In this document: piece after piece, positions 28,153-36,899 of the stretch
Layout of the letters: each line of letters begins with the position of its first letter
How positions within the stretch are numbered: position 1 is the stretch's first letter
From: Sphingobium lactosutens
GTDB lineage: Bacteria > Pseudomonadota > Alphaproteobacteria > Sphingomonadales > Sphingomonadaceae
DNA length: 64,000 nucleotides
Direction of reading: 5' to 3'
Assembly (NCBI RefSeq): GCF_013393185.1
Contig: NZ_QJQX01000035.1
Coordinates: forward strand, 99,569 to 163,568
Notes under the pieces: generated by a model
What the model was told of the DNA's origin: nothing
What the model saw: only the letters and a program-made list of their open reading frames with translations
Database searches by the model: none
Translations under genes and position numbers: made by a program

Positions 28153-29412
28153 TCAGGGGGCAAGGTCGCCTGAAAGCTGCAAATGGTCAACAAGTGCTAA
28201 CCATGATTGCTCGATCCGCGCAATCAGGCGGGTGTCGCTCAAATCGTCCGGCGCGATGGATTCTGGCCAATAATTGGACACTATGCCCGCAATGGCATCC
28301 AGCTTCGCCTCATCGACCAGGAAGCGCGGGTCGATGGTGGCGGGATCGGCCACGATTCGCAGGCGCAGGCAGGCGGGGCCGCCGCCATTGGCCATGGACT
28401 GGCGCACATCGACCGGCACCAGCCGACGGATCGGACCATTGCCCGCGACCATCTGTTGCAGCCAGGTCCAGACCGACGGCGTGTCCTGCGCTTCCGTCGG
28501 CAGAATCAGCGCCATGCCGCCATCGGGCAACGTCACCAGTTGCGCGTTGAACAGATAGCTCTTGATCGCATCGGACAGGCTGACTGCGCTCGCCGGGACT
28601 TCGACGATCTCGACGCAGGGCAGGGCGGCCCGCAGATCGGCGTAGAAACGGGCCTTGTCGGCAAAGGCAAGTTCATGGGTGAAGAGCACCCGTTCATTGG
28701 CCACGGCGACCACGTCATTGTGGAAGGCGCCGGCCGCGATCGCTTCTTCCGACTGCTGCACGAACAGAGCCTTGGCCGGATCGAGGCCATGGATGCGCGC
28801 GACCGCCTTGCTCGCCTCGACATGCTGGCGGGCGGGGAAGGGGCCGCCGGACTGGCCGTAGACGAACACCTCGACGCCGGGCAAGTCGTGCCGTTCGGTC
28901 AGGCGCATATGGTTGGCCGCGCCTTCGTCACCGAAGGGCGGGGGCACAGGATCATGCACCGCAAAGGCGCGCTCGTCCGAAAAGGCAATCCGCAACTGCG
29001 CCAGCGTCTGGGGCCATTCATGGCTGCGATGCGCCATAGTGACGAGGTTCGCGACGGTCAGGTGCGTCCGCCCATCCTGCGTATCGGCGGCCGGCGATAC
29101 GGTGGCCGCATTGGCGGCCCACATGGAGGAGGCGGACATGGCGGCGGCGCGGATATGCGGCTCGGCTGCGCCGACATCCGTGCCCAGTCGCGTCAGCCAT
29201 GCGCCATCGGGGCGCCATTGCGGCAGGAAGATGCCTTGCTTCAGCCCCAGCCGGATATTGCCGCGCATCTTCTCGATGCCCTGCAAGGCAGCTGCGCGTG
29301 GCTGTGACACCGCCCCCGCATTGCGAGCCGACGCCAGATTACCCAGGCTGAGGCCCGCATAATTATGGCTCGGCCCGATCAGCCCGTCGAAATTGATCTC
29401 GGTAACGTTCAT
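28153..29412 (-). CDS. astB: N-succinylarginine dihydrolase
   Basis: The 419-residue enzyme of the amidinotransferase/arginine deiminase fold hydrolyses N2-succinylarginine to succinylornithine, CO2 and two ammonia, the second step of the arginine succinyltransferase (AST) pathway. The N-terminus INFDGLIGPSHNYAGLSLGN is diagnostic. Segments SMANGGGPACLRLRI and GAFHNDVVAVANERVLF carry family residues. The start overlaps the astA stop (ATGA at 29409). The pathway's AstC and AstD are not in the window. Confidence 0.96.
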   Translation of the reverse strand: MNVTEINFDGLIGPSHNYAGLSLGNLASARNAGAVSQPRAAALQGIEKMRGNIRLGLKQGIFLPQWRPDGAWLTRLGTDVGAAEPHIRAAAMSASSMWAANAATVSPAADTQDGRTHLTVANLVTMAHRSHEWPQTLAQLRIAFSDERAFAVHDPVPPPFGDEGAANHMRLTERHDLPGVEVFVYGQSGGPFPARQHVEASKAVARIHGLDPAKALFVQQSEEAIAAGAFHNDVVAVANERVLFTHELAFADKARFYADLRAALPCVEIVEVPASAVSLSDAIKSYLFNAQLVTLPDGGMALILPTEAQDTPSVWTWLQQMVAGNGPIRRLVPVDVRQSMANGGGPACLRLRIVADPATIDPRFLVDEAKLDAIAGIVSNYWPESIAPDDLSDTRLIARIEQSWLALVDHLQLSGDLAP

Positions 29413-30440
29413 GCCCGACCCGCCATCGTGAAAATGTCGCCAATCTCCAGTCCCAACCGCTTGGCGCTGGCCGCGTCCAGAGAGATTGCGCCGTCCGCAC
29501 TTTCCTGCACGTGGCCCCAGGTGCAGCGATAATCGGCGAGGCGGCCGATGGCGATCAGCATCCGATCGCCGCCCTTGTCATGCGTGGCGGACAGGGCGAC
29601 ATCGCGCGCCGCTGCGATCGTCTTCAACTGGTCGATTTGCCCGACCATGGTAGGTCCGCCGTCGAAAATATCGACATAGCCGGCATTGTCGAAGCCCTCC
29701 GTCTCGAGCATCCGCATCGCCGCACGGCCGTTGGGATGGGGCAGGCCGATGACGGCGCGCGCGCTGTCGGTCAGCATCGCGGTGTAGATGGGCGTCTTGG
29801 GCATCAGGTCGGCGATGAACTGGTTGCCGTTCACCGCATTGAACTCGTCTGCCTCCTGAAAGCTCATGCCGAAGAAGCGCCCGGCAAGCCCGTCCCAGAA
29901 GGGTGATCCGCCCGCTTCGTCGATGACGCCGCGCAATTCCGCAATCACCCGGTCGCCGAAGCGCGCGCGATGATTGCGGATATAGAGATAGCGACTGCGC
30001 GCCAGCAGCAGGCCCAGTCCTTCGGCCCGCTCGCGCGGGTGGAGGAACAGCCCGCCGACCTCCACCGACCCTTCCAGGTCGGTGGTAAGCGACAGCATCT
30101 GCGCACGGAAGGTCCGTCCCAGTTCCCGGCTATGCTGGGTCAGCACGCCGAGGCGATAGGAATAGAAGGGCCAGCTTTGCCCCACGGTCGAGAAAATCTG
30201 GCAGGTGCCGCGCACTTGCCCGGTTTCGACATTCTCCAGCACCATGACGATCAGTTCGTCTTCAATGCCTTCGCCCGGACCTTCGTCCTGCCGCGCCAGC
30301 GCCTTTTCGGTGCGGTCCAGCTTTGCGGCGAGCGCCGTGCGGTCGGGCGGGAGGTTGGTGAAGCCCCCGCCTGTCAGCTTCGCCATTTCATACAGCGTCT
30401 GCAAATCGTCCGCGCGCGCGATGCGCATGATGAAGCTCAA
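29409..30440 (-). CDS. astA: Arginine N-succinyltransferase
   Basis: The enzyme transfers succinyl from succinyl-CoA to arginine, the first AST step. The product is a GNAT-like AstA with the segments YEMAKLTGGGFTNLPPD, LHPRERAEGLGLLLARSRYL and FFGMSFQEADEFNAVNGNQF. I prefer a TTG start at 30440 (reading MSFIMRIARADD, 343 residues). It overlaps the upstream stop as TTGA and has AGGGGA at good spacing. The ATG at 30428 is the alternative. It is coupled to the M20 hydrolase upstream and to astB downstream. Confidence 0.93.
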   Translation of the reverse strand: MSFIMRIARADDLQTLYEMAKLTGGGFTNLPPDRTALAAKLDRTEKALARQDEGPGEGIEDELIVMVLENVETGQVRGTCQIFSTVGQSWPFYSYRLGVLTQHSRELGRTFRAQMLSLTTDLEGSVEVGGLFLHPRERAEGLGLLLARSRYLYIRNHRARFGDRVIAELRGVIDEAGGSPFWDGLAGRFFGMSFQEADEFNAVNGNQFIADLMPKTPIYTAMLTDSARAVIGLPHPNGRAAMRMLETEGFDNAGYVDIFDGGPTMVGQIDQLKTIAAARDVALSATHDKGGDRMLIAIGRLADYRCTWGHVQESADGAISLDAASAKRLGLEIGDIFTMAGRA

Positions 30441-31678
30441 GCGGTCATCCCCTTTCTTATATCCTGTCCCGGCTGAAATCGTCCCTGCGCGATCCGCCAC
30501 AGGGCCAGCGCCGACAGCCGCGCGCGTTCGCCCAGGCTGTCGACCAGCAGAAATTCGGCATCGCTATGGATGCTGCCGCCGCGCACGCCCATCGTGTCGA
30601 CCACGGGCACGCCGCAGGCGGCGATATTGTTGCCGTCGCATACGCCGCCAGTGTCACGCCAGCCGATGCTCAGGCCGAGATCAGCGCCACATTGCCGGAC
30701 CAGTCCGAACAGTCGTTCAGCCTTCTCGTCCATCGGCTTTGGCGGGCGCCCGAAGCCGCCGTGCAGATGCAGGCTGACACCATGCTCCCGCGCGACGGCC
30801 GCCATCGCGGTGTCGATCAGGGCGCGCGCCGCCAGTTCATCTTCCGGCGTCCTGGGACGGAAATTGACGCGCAGCACGGCATGATCGGGCACAACATTGT
30901 TGGGGCCACCGCCATCGATCTTCGCCGGGTTGCAGGAAAAGCCGCCGCCGCTTCCTGCCTTTAACCGCAATGCAAGGTCCGCCGCCGCAAGCAGGGCGTT
31001 ACGTCCATCATCCGGATTGCGCCCGGCATGTGCACTGAGGCCCGTCACGACGATCGAGAAATTGCCGCTGCCCGCTCGCGCCCCGGCGAGTGTGCCGTCG
31101 GGGAGGGCCGGTTCATAAGTGAAAGCCGCGATTTTCCCTTGCGCCGTTTCACGCAGAAGGACGGCGGAGGAGGGACTGCCGACCTCCTCGTCGCTATTGA
31201 TGACGACATCATAGCCGAGCGTCGCGACGGCTTCCGTTGTCTCGATGGCGGCGAGCGCCGCCAGCATGACGGCAATGCCGCCCTTCATGTCAGCGACGCC
31301 AGGCCCATTGAGGATACCCGGCTCCAGCCAGCTTTGATGCTGAAACGCATGATCCGCAGGGAATACCGTGTCCATATGGCCGGTCAGCAGCAACCGGATT
31401 GGCGCGTCGGGGCGCACGGACAGATGCAGGTGCCGGCCATGCGATATCGTCTGTACCTTGCCGTCAGGCGCAACGCTCTCGACTGGCAGGGCGTCCACAA
31501 GCTTCAACTGCCCCGGCAAGTTGGAGAAGGCGTCAGCCAACCGATCGGCCATGTGGGTCAAGCCATCCAGATTGCGCGATCCGCTGTTGATCGACGCCCA
31601 ATCCTGCACTTGATGCAGCATGGGGGCCGCCGCTGCGTGGTCCAGAAGCCTGTGTTCAGCCAGAGACAGATGGGTCAT
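30437..31678 (-). CDS. M20-family metallohydrolase in the arginine succinyltransferase cluster
   Basis: The 413-residue product is an M20 dizinc hydrolase (ArgE/DapE/CPG2 group). Metal and catalytic residues are visible: H101 and D103 in GHMDTVF, D130 in GVADMKGG, E164-E165 in NSDEEVGS, and a C-terminal HSD (SIHSDAEFLL). A dimerisation lid domain spans about 200-310. It is the first gene of an operon with astA and astB. AST needs a succinylglutamate desuccinylase (AstE, an M14 enzyme elsewhere). This M20 enzyme could supply that step, but this is inferred from position only. Confidence 0.88.
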   Translation of the reverse strand: MTHLSLAEHRLLDHAAAAPMLHQVQDWASINSGSRNLDGLTHMADRLADAFSNLPGQLKLVDALPVESVAPDGKVQTISHGRHLHLSVRPDAPIRLLLTGHMDTVFPADHAFQHQSWLEPGILNGPGVADMKGGIAVMLAALAAIETTEAVATLGYDVVINSDEEVGSPSSAVLLRETAQGKIAAFTYEPALPDGTLAGARAGSGNFSIVVTGLSAHAGRNPDDGRNALLAAADLALRLKAGSGGGFSCNPAKIDGGGPNNVVPDHAVLRVNFRPRTPEDELAARALIDTAMAAVAREHGVSLHLHGGFGRPPKPMDEKAERLFGLVRQCGADLGLSIGWRDTGGVCDGNNIAACGVPVVDTMGVRGGSIHSDAEFLLVDSLGERARLSALALWRIAQGRFQPGQDIRKGMTA

Positions 31679-31736
31679 GGCAAAGGTCTATCAGACCCCG
31701 ATGCGCGTCTCCACCCCCGCACGAAAATTGCGTCGG

Positions 31737-32636
31737 TCAGAAATCATATGTCAGGGTCAGGCGGCTGAGCGTATCGAAGTCCCGCGCCGACAGCATGGTT
31801 TCCGATTCATATTGGACATTATAGGAAAGGGCAGCCGACCAACGGGTTGCAACCTTTGTTTCCACTGATGTCAGAGAATTGAGCGTATAGACGTCGCTTT
31901 CGGCATAGCCGGCAGCGGTCTGCTTGAAGGTCAATGTGGGGGTGGCCCGCCATGCCAGCGCCATTGATCCGCGCGCGCCCAATTTGGTTTCGCGCTCTCC
32001 GGTCAGATATTTGGCGTGACGCACCGACGGACCGATATCCACCGACAGGTCGAGAGGCTTGCTCATGACCAACTTGTAGCCGACGCCCACCGATCCGGTA
32101 TAGCGTTCGTCATAGCCGATCGACGTATCTCGCTCGAACTGAGCCAGGCCATAGGCGAAACCGCGCGGATCGAATTCGTAGCGCGGTTCGTAGCTGCCGA
32201 AATAGCGTTCGCGCGACGTCACGCCGTTGGCGCGGCGGTAATCGGCGCTTGCGGTCAGCTTGTGGTTCCATTGCAACCCGGTACGAGACACCGTCGCATT
32301 GGCGCTGATGCCGATTTCGCTGGTCGAACCGGTTGATCGGAAACCGCCGGCTTCGATCCGCCCCGTCCACAACTCGGTAAAGCGGGCCTCGCGTATCAAT
32401 GTGTCGTGCGTCGCCTGTGTCCGTTCCTTCCAGCTTGTGACCATCCGCTGGATCTCGCCGGCTGATTCGGGATTGGTCTGGCGGGCGATCTTGGCAACGG
32501 TTGCGATCTCCGTCTCGTTGCCATTGGCAATCGCCGCTTCGAGCATTTCACGCACGGCTGGCGGCAGCAGGACGTCATCGGCAAAGGCCGGAGCAGGAAT
32601 AATGAGGATGGGCAATAAGGCAAGAAAGGCGCGCAT
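31737..32636 (-). CDS. DUF481-family outer-membrane beta-barrel protein
   Basis: The 299-residue product has a signal peptide ending near APAFA (residue 19), a helical N-terminal part (about 25-75) and then alternating aromatic-rich strands ending in F (LTLTYDF), typical of an outer-membrane barrel. The repeated pattern GGFRSTGSTSEIGISANATV and YERYTGSVGVGYKLV matches DUF481 (YdiY-like, once called salt-induced outer-membrane protein). The function is unknown. Confidence 0.85.
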   Translation of the reverse strand: MRAFLALLPILIIPAPAFADDVLLPPAVREMLEAAIANGNETEIATVAKIARQTNPESAGEIQRMVTSWKERTQATHDTLIREARFTELWTGRIEAGGFRSTGSTSEIGISANATVSRTGLQWNHKLTASADYRRANGVTSRERYFGSYEPRYEFDPRGFAYGLAQFERDTSIGYDERYTGSVGVGYKLVMSKPLDLSVDIGPSVRHAKYLTGERETKLGARGSMALAWRATPTLTFKQTAAGYAESDVYTLNSLTSVETKVATRWSAALSYNVQYESETMLSARDFDTLSRLTLTYDF

Positions 32637-32670
32637 GTCGCCCTTCTACCCACCCCGCCGGGGATTTTAA

Positions 32671-32690
32671 CCCCCCTTTTCAAAGGGGGC
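32671..32690 (-). terminator. Possible terminator after rppH
   Basis: On the minus strand a hairpin CCCCCTTT/AAAGGGGG lies 2 bases after the rppH stop, followed by TTAAAA rather than a pure T run. The stem is strong and the tail weak. Confidence 0.5.
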
Positions 32691-32691
32691 T

Positions 32692-33177
32692 TCAGATAAG
32701 CGCCCTGAACTCCTGCAAAATGTCACGGTAGAGCTTGCGCTTGAAGGGGACGATCAGTTCCGGCAGCGTTTCCGGCGCAGCCCATTTCCATTCGCGAAAT
32801 TCGGGATCGTTGGTCTGGATATCGATGTCGCTATCCTGGCCGAGGAACCGGGCCAGATACCAGATCTGCTTCTGGCCACGATATTTCCCGCCCCACAGCT
32901 TACCGATCAGTTCGGTTGGCAGGTCGTAGAAATGCTCTTCCTTGGACGTGGCGATGATTTCGACATGGTCGCGGACGATGCCCGTCTCTTCGGATAGCTC
33001 GCGGAAAGCCGCAGCCTTGGGATCTTCACCTTCGTCAATCCCACCCTGCGGCATCTGCCAGGCCTCGACCTTGTTATCGAGCCGCTGGCCCACGAAAACC
33101 TTGCCATCCATGTTGACAAGCATGATGCCGACGCATGGCCGGTATCCCAATTCCTGATCGTTCGGCATTGAAGCCAT
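32692..33177 (-). CDS. rppH: RNA pyrophosphohydrolase (Nudix)
   Basis: The 161-residue enzyme removes pyrophosphate from 5'-triphosphate mRNA ends and triggers decay. YRPCVGIMLVN and QMPQGGIDEGEDP begin the Nudix box, which spans residues 45-67 with RELSEETGI at its end. W-rich strands around DLPTELIGKLWGGKYRGQ are typical of RppH. The ATG at 33177 follows AGGGGACCC. An internal ATG at 33168 is possible. Confidence 0.93.
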   Translation of the reverse strand: MASMPNDQELGYRPCVGIMLVNMDGKVFVGQRLDNKVEAWQMPQGGIDEGEDPKAAAFRELSEETGIVRDHVEIIATSKEEHFYDLPTELIGKLWGGKYRGQKQIWYLARFLGQDSDIDIQTNDPEFREWKWAAPETLPELIVPFKRKLYRDILQEFRALI

Positions 33178-33375
33178 GGGTCCCCTGATATTTGCTGTAG
33201 GCCGGTCCCCACCCCTGGAAACGGCTGGTGCCTAGCGCTGACGAAGGACAGAATAAGCGGCGGTGATCGCCACGTCCATTGATCGAATCGCAACTCGTCC
33301 GATTTGCTGTGGATGTTCGGCCATATGTCCCATTGGTCGGTTGGAATTTGCCGACGGGACGGGCATTGCGGGGGT

Positions 33376-34752
33376 ATGACCGATCCCGTCCTGCTCTGGT
33401 TCCGCCAGGATCTCCGCCTTTCCGATCAGGCTGCCCTTGCCGCAGCAGTGGATCAGGGACCAGTCGTGCCCGTCTATATCCTGGACGACCACGGTCCTCG
33501 CCAATGGGCAATGGGTGGAGCTTCGCGCTGGTGGCTGCATCATAGCCTTTCCCGCTTGGACGAAAGCCTTCGGGCCAAGGGATCAAGGCTCATCCTGCGC
33601 CGCGGCAGGAGCGCGGACGTGCTGGAACAACTCGCAAGAGAGGTCGGCGCGAAATGCGTACATGCGCTTCACCATTATGAGCCCTGGTGGCGCAATGCCG
33701 AAAAAGCCGTGGCGAAACAGATCGATCTGATCCTGCATGACGGCGGCCTGTTGTTGCCGCCGGGCGCGGTCCGTACCGGAGCGGGCAGTCTGTATCGCAT
33801 CTACACGCCGTTCGCGCGTGCCGTCATGGAGCATATGCCACCCGCCGCGCCGCATCCCGCGCCGGGCGCGATCGATGCGCCGCCCAAATGGCCTGTCAGC
33901 GATTCGCTCGCCGATTGGGCGTTGCTGCCGACCGAACCCGACTGGGCCAATGGCATCGCTGCGGACTGGACCCCGGGGGAGCCGGCGGCTCGGCACAATG
34001 TCGCGAACTTCATCGACGAAGTGGGCGATTATCCGACAGCGCGCAATCTGCCCTCGGTGGAAGGGACGTCGCGCCTTTCGCCACATCTCCATTTTGGGGA
34101 AGTGTCGCCTGCCTATGTCTGGCATCGGATCATCTCTTCTCGTCATGACGCAACAATCTTCCTCAAGGAATTGATCTGGCGTGATTATGCGCATGTGCAG
34201 ATTTGCGAGTTTCCGGCTTACGGATCGGCCAATGCCCGCGATCCGTTCGACGCGCTGGGCTGGCGCGATTTGCGGGAGGCGGGGGCAGATTTCACCGCCT
34301 GGAAGAGGGGGCTGACCGGCTATCCCATCGTCGATGCCGGTATGCGGCAGCTCTGGGCGACAGGATGGATGCATAATCGCGTGCGCATGATTGCGGCCAG
34401 TTTCCTCATGAAGCATCTTCTGATCGATTGGCGGCATGGCGCGCGCTGGTTCTGGGACACGCTGGTTGACGCGGATTATGCGAACAACAGCGTCAACTGG
34501 CAGTGGGTGGCGGGCAGCGGGGTAGACGCCAATCTCTTCACCCGGATCATGGCGCCCCTCACCCAATCGGAAAAGTTCGATGCGGCGGGTTATATTCGCG
34601 AATGGGTGCCTGAACTGGCGGAGCTTTCCGATGAGGCGATCCATGATCCCGACGCGCATGATGTTCGTCCCACCGACTATCCGGCCAAGATCATCGGGCA
34701 CAGGGAAGGGCGGGAACGCGCACTGGCTGCCTATCGCCGCATGAAGGGGTGA
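33376..34752 (+). CDS. phrB: Deoxyribodipyrimidine photolyase
   Basis: The 458-residue flavoprotein repairs cyclobutane pyrimidine dimers with light. The N-terminal alpha/beta antenna domain begins PVLLWFRQDLRLSDQ. The C-terminal FAD domain shows TSRLSPHLHFGEVSPAYVW, GMRQLWATGWMHNRVRMI and the DADYANNSVNWQWVAGSG segment with the conserved tryptophans. I chose the ATG at 33376, since the frame upstream to 33304 gives residues unlike the family. The cyclopropane synthase gene follows after 36 bases. Confidence 0.95.
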   Translation: MTDPVLLWFRQDLRLSDQAALAAAVDQGPVVPVYILDDHGPRQWAMGGASRWWLHHSLSRLDESLRAKGSRLILRRGRSADVLEQLAREVGAKCVHALHHYEPWWRNAEKAVAKQIDLILHDGGLLLPPGAVRTGAGSLYRIYTPFARAVMEHMPPAAPHPAPGAIDAPPKWPVSDSLADWALLPTEPDWANGIAADWTPGEPAARHNVANFIDEVGDYPTARNLPSVEGTSRLSPHLHFGEVSPAYVWHRIISSRHDATIFLKELIWRDYAHVQICEFPAYGSANARDPFDALGWRDLREAGADFTAWKRGLTGYPIVDAGMRQLWATGWMHNRVRMIAASFLMKHLLIDWRHGARWFWDTLVDADYANNSVNWQWVAGSGVDANLFTRIMAPLTQSEKFDAAGYIREWVPELAELSDEAIHDPDAHDVRPTDYPAKIIGHREGRERALAAYRRMKG

Positions 34753-34788
34753 TTGCAGCCGCGTTCACCTTGTTGCAGGATTATCTGT

Positions 34789-36054
34789 ATGAACGCTATC
34801 GATCCCCGGCGCGGCCGGCGCGCCTTGTCTGTCCGGCATCCGCCTCGCACCGGCGCGCCTGGCCGGATTGCGCGATGGCTGGGGCCTCTTTTTCATCGCC
34901 TGCTGGATCGGATCGACCTTGGCCTGGAGAGCGGCGCGCTCGAAGCAAGCTTGCCGGACGGAACCCGTCGTCTGCTTGGCGGCCGGGCGGATGGGCCGTC
35001 TTGCATAGTCGAAGTCCATGACTGGCGCGCGTTGATCCGGCTGGCCAGCGGTGGATCGGCGGGTTGGTATCGTGCGTGGGCGGCGGGAGAATGGTCCAGC
35101 CCCGACCCGGTGCCCCTGTTCGCGCTTTTCATGCGGAATGCCCAGCTGCTTGGGCAAGTCGCGCGTGCCCAAGGGCCGGCGCGGTGGATCGGCCGCATGG
35201 CGCACTGGATACGTCGCAACAGCCGGGCCGGATCGCGCAACAATATCGCCTATCATTATGATCTCGGGAATGATTTTTACCGACTCTGGCTTGACCGGAA
35301 TATGCATTATTCCAGTGGTTTGTTCCTTGATCCTGATAGCCGAATCGAAAGTCTGGAACTGGCGCAGCGGCGCAAGGTGGATGCAATCCTCGATCGCCTG
35401 GATCTAAGCGAAGGGAGCACTTTGCTTGAAATCGGCTGCGGCTGGGGCGGTCTTGCCGAACAGGCGATGGAACGACAGGCGATCAGCTATACCGGCCTGA
35501 CGCTGTCGACCGAGCAGGTGGATTATGCCCGCGACCGGCTGGGATCAGGCGCCCGGATATCACTGACCGATTATCGCGACGCGCAGGGGCAATATGACGC
35601 CATTGCCAGTGTCGAAATGGTCGAGGCGGTGGGCCAACGCTATTGGCCCACCTATCTGCAGGCGATCCACCGCCTGCTGAAGCCCGGTGGCAAGGCGGCG
35701 ATCCAATATATATTGATCGATGACGCTATTTTCGAAGGCTATGCACGCAGCGCGGATTTCATCCAGACCTATGTCTTCCCGGGCGGGATGCTGATTTCCG
35801 AAAGCCGATTTCGCGCGCTGGTGGAGGCGCAAGGGCTTGAATGGCGCAATGTGCGTCGTTTCGGCCTCCATTATGCGGAGACATTGCGCCGTTGGCGGGA
35901 TCGCTTCGATCGGGCGATCGAAGAAGGCCAGTTGCCGGCCAGTTTCGACCAGCATTTCGTGGCCTTGTGGCGTTATTATCTGATGTATTGCGAAGGCGGA
36001 TTTCGCGGTGGTGGGATCGATGTGGCGCAGGTTACGCTGGTCAAGCCCGCCTGA
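34789..36054 (+). CDS. cfa: Cyclopropane-fatty-acyl-phospholipid synthase
   Basis: This 421-residue enzyme uses SAM to add a methylene bridge to unsaturated acyl chains of membrane lipids. The segments NNIAYHYDLGNDFYRLWLD, MHYSSGLF, LEIGCGWGGLAEQAM (SAM site near residue 216), GLTLSTEQVDYA and SVEMVEAVGQRYW are all CFA landmarks. The ATG at 34789 is preferred to a TTG at 34753 because the intervening residues look unrelated. The gene probably shares a transcript with phrB and converges on the SDR gene 3 bases later. Confidence 0.95.
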   Translation: MNAIDPRRGRRALSVRHPPRTGAPGRIARWLGPLFHRLLDRIDLGLESGALEASLPDGTRRLLGGRADGPSCIVEVHDWRALIRLASGGSAGWYRAWAAGEWSSPDPVPLFALFMRNAQLLGQVARAQGPARWIGRMAHWIRRNSRAGSRNNIAYHYDLGNDFYRLWLDRNMHYSSGLFLDPDSRIESLELAQRRKVDAILDRLDLSEGSTLLEIGCGWGGLAEQAMERQAISYTGLTLSTEQVDYARDRLGSGARISLTDYRDAQGQYDAIASVEMVEAVGQRYWPTYLQAIHRLLKPGGKAAIQYILIDDAIFEGYARSADFIQTYVFPGGMLISESRFRALVEAQGLEWRNVRRFGLHYAETLRRWRDRFDRAIEEGQLPASFDQHFVALWRYYLMYCEGGFRGGGIDVAQVTLVKPA

Positions 36055-36057
36055 CGC

Positions 36058-36768
36058 TCAGCCCTCCACCCGCATCCTGTGCCCGGTCGGCGTATCGGTC
36101 GTGACCAGTTGCAGGATAGCCTCCGCGACCACCTCCGGTCCCTTGAGGCTGGCCGGGTCTTCGCCGGGGAAAGCGCGGGCGCGCATGGCGGTGCGAGTCG
36201 CGCCCGGATCGACGATATGGGTGCGGATGGCGGAGATATTCTTCACCTCCTCACTATAGGCGCCGACCAGCGTTTCCAGCGCTGCCTTGGACGCGCCATA
36301 GGCGCCCCAATAGGCGCGCGGTGCGACGACCGACGACGTCAGCGCCACGATCCGTGCGTCGCTGCTCGCGCGCAGCATGCCGTCGAACGCGGCGATCAGC
36401 GCCTGCTGCGCGCCGACATTGAGCGTCAGCACGCGCGCGAACTCCTTGCTGTCGATCGCCTGCACCGCTGCCAGCGATCCCAGGGTGGCAGCGTTGAGCA
36501 CCATGATGTCCAGCGCCTGCCAGCGTCCTCCAATCGCCTGGGCGAGGCGGCCGATGCTTTCGCCATCGGTCAGGTCCAGCGGCGCGATGGTCGCATGACC
36601 GCCAGCCTGATGGATGCGGTCTTCCACTTCCTCCAGGCCGCCGCTGGTCCGCGCGGTCAGCACGACATGCGCGCCGGCGGCGGCTAGAGCCTGCGCCGTA
36701 GCCGCGCCGATGCCGCGGCTCGCGCCCGTGACCAGAGCCAGTTTGCCGGAAAGGGGAAGGTCGGACAT
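36058..36768 (-). CDS. Short-chain dehydrogenase/reductase
   Basis: The 236-residue SDR has the cofactor motif TGASRGIG (residues 14-21), NAAT at 92-95, the active-site serines at 145-146 and YGASK (Y157, K161). This is the classical SDR set. The overall style is close to YciK-type oxidoreductases of unknown substrate. It is a single gene, convergent with cfa. Confidence 0.9.
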   Translation of the reverse strand: MSDLPLSGKLALVTGASRGIGAATAQALAAAGAHVVLTARTSGGLEEVEDRIHQAGGHATIAPLDLTDGESIGRLAQAIGGRWQALDIMVLNAATLGSLAAVQAIDSKEFARVLTLNVGAQQALIAAFDGMLRASSDARIVALTSSVVAPRAYWGAYGASKAALETLVGAYSEEVKNISAIRTHIVDPGATRTAMRARAFPGEDPASLKGPEVVAEAILQLVTTDTPTGHRMRVEG

Positions 36769-36868
36769 CCATGCTCCATTCGCCCGACAGACGGGCCGTT
36801 TCTATGAAAGGAAGAAGGGCATAAGACCGATTAGCCGATGCGGCAAATCGGTGATCCTACAGAAGGAT

Positions 36869-36892
36869 AGGGCGGCCGCGATGGGCCGCCCT
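36869..36892 (-). terminator. Possible terminator after purF
   Basis: A perfect 9-bp stem AGGGCGGCC/GGCCGCCCT with a 6-base loop lies 7 bases after the purF stop. The downstream tail on the minus strand (ATCCTTC) is poor in T. Confidence 0.5.
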
Positions 36893-36899
36893 GAAAATG

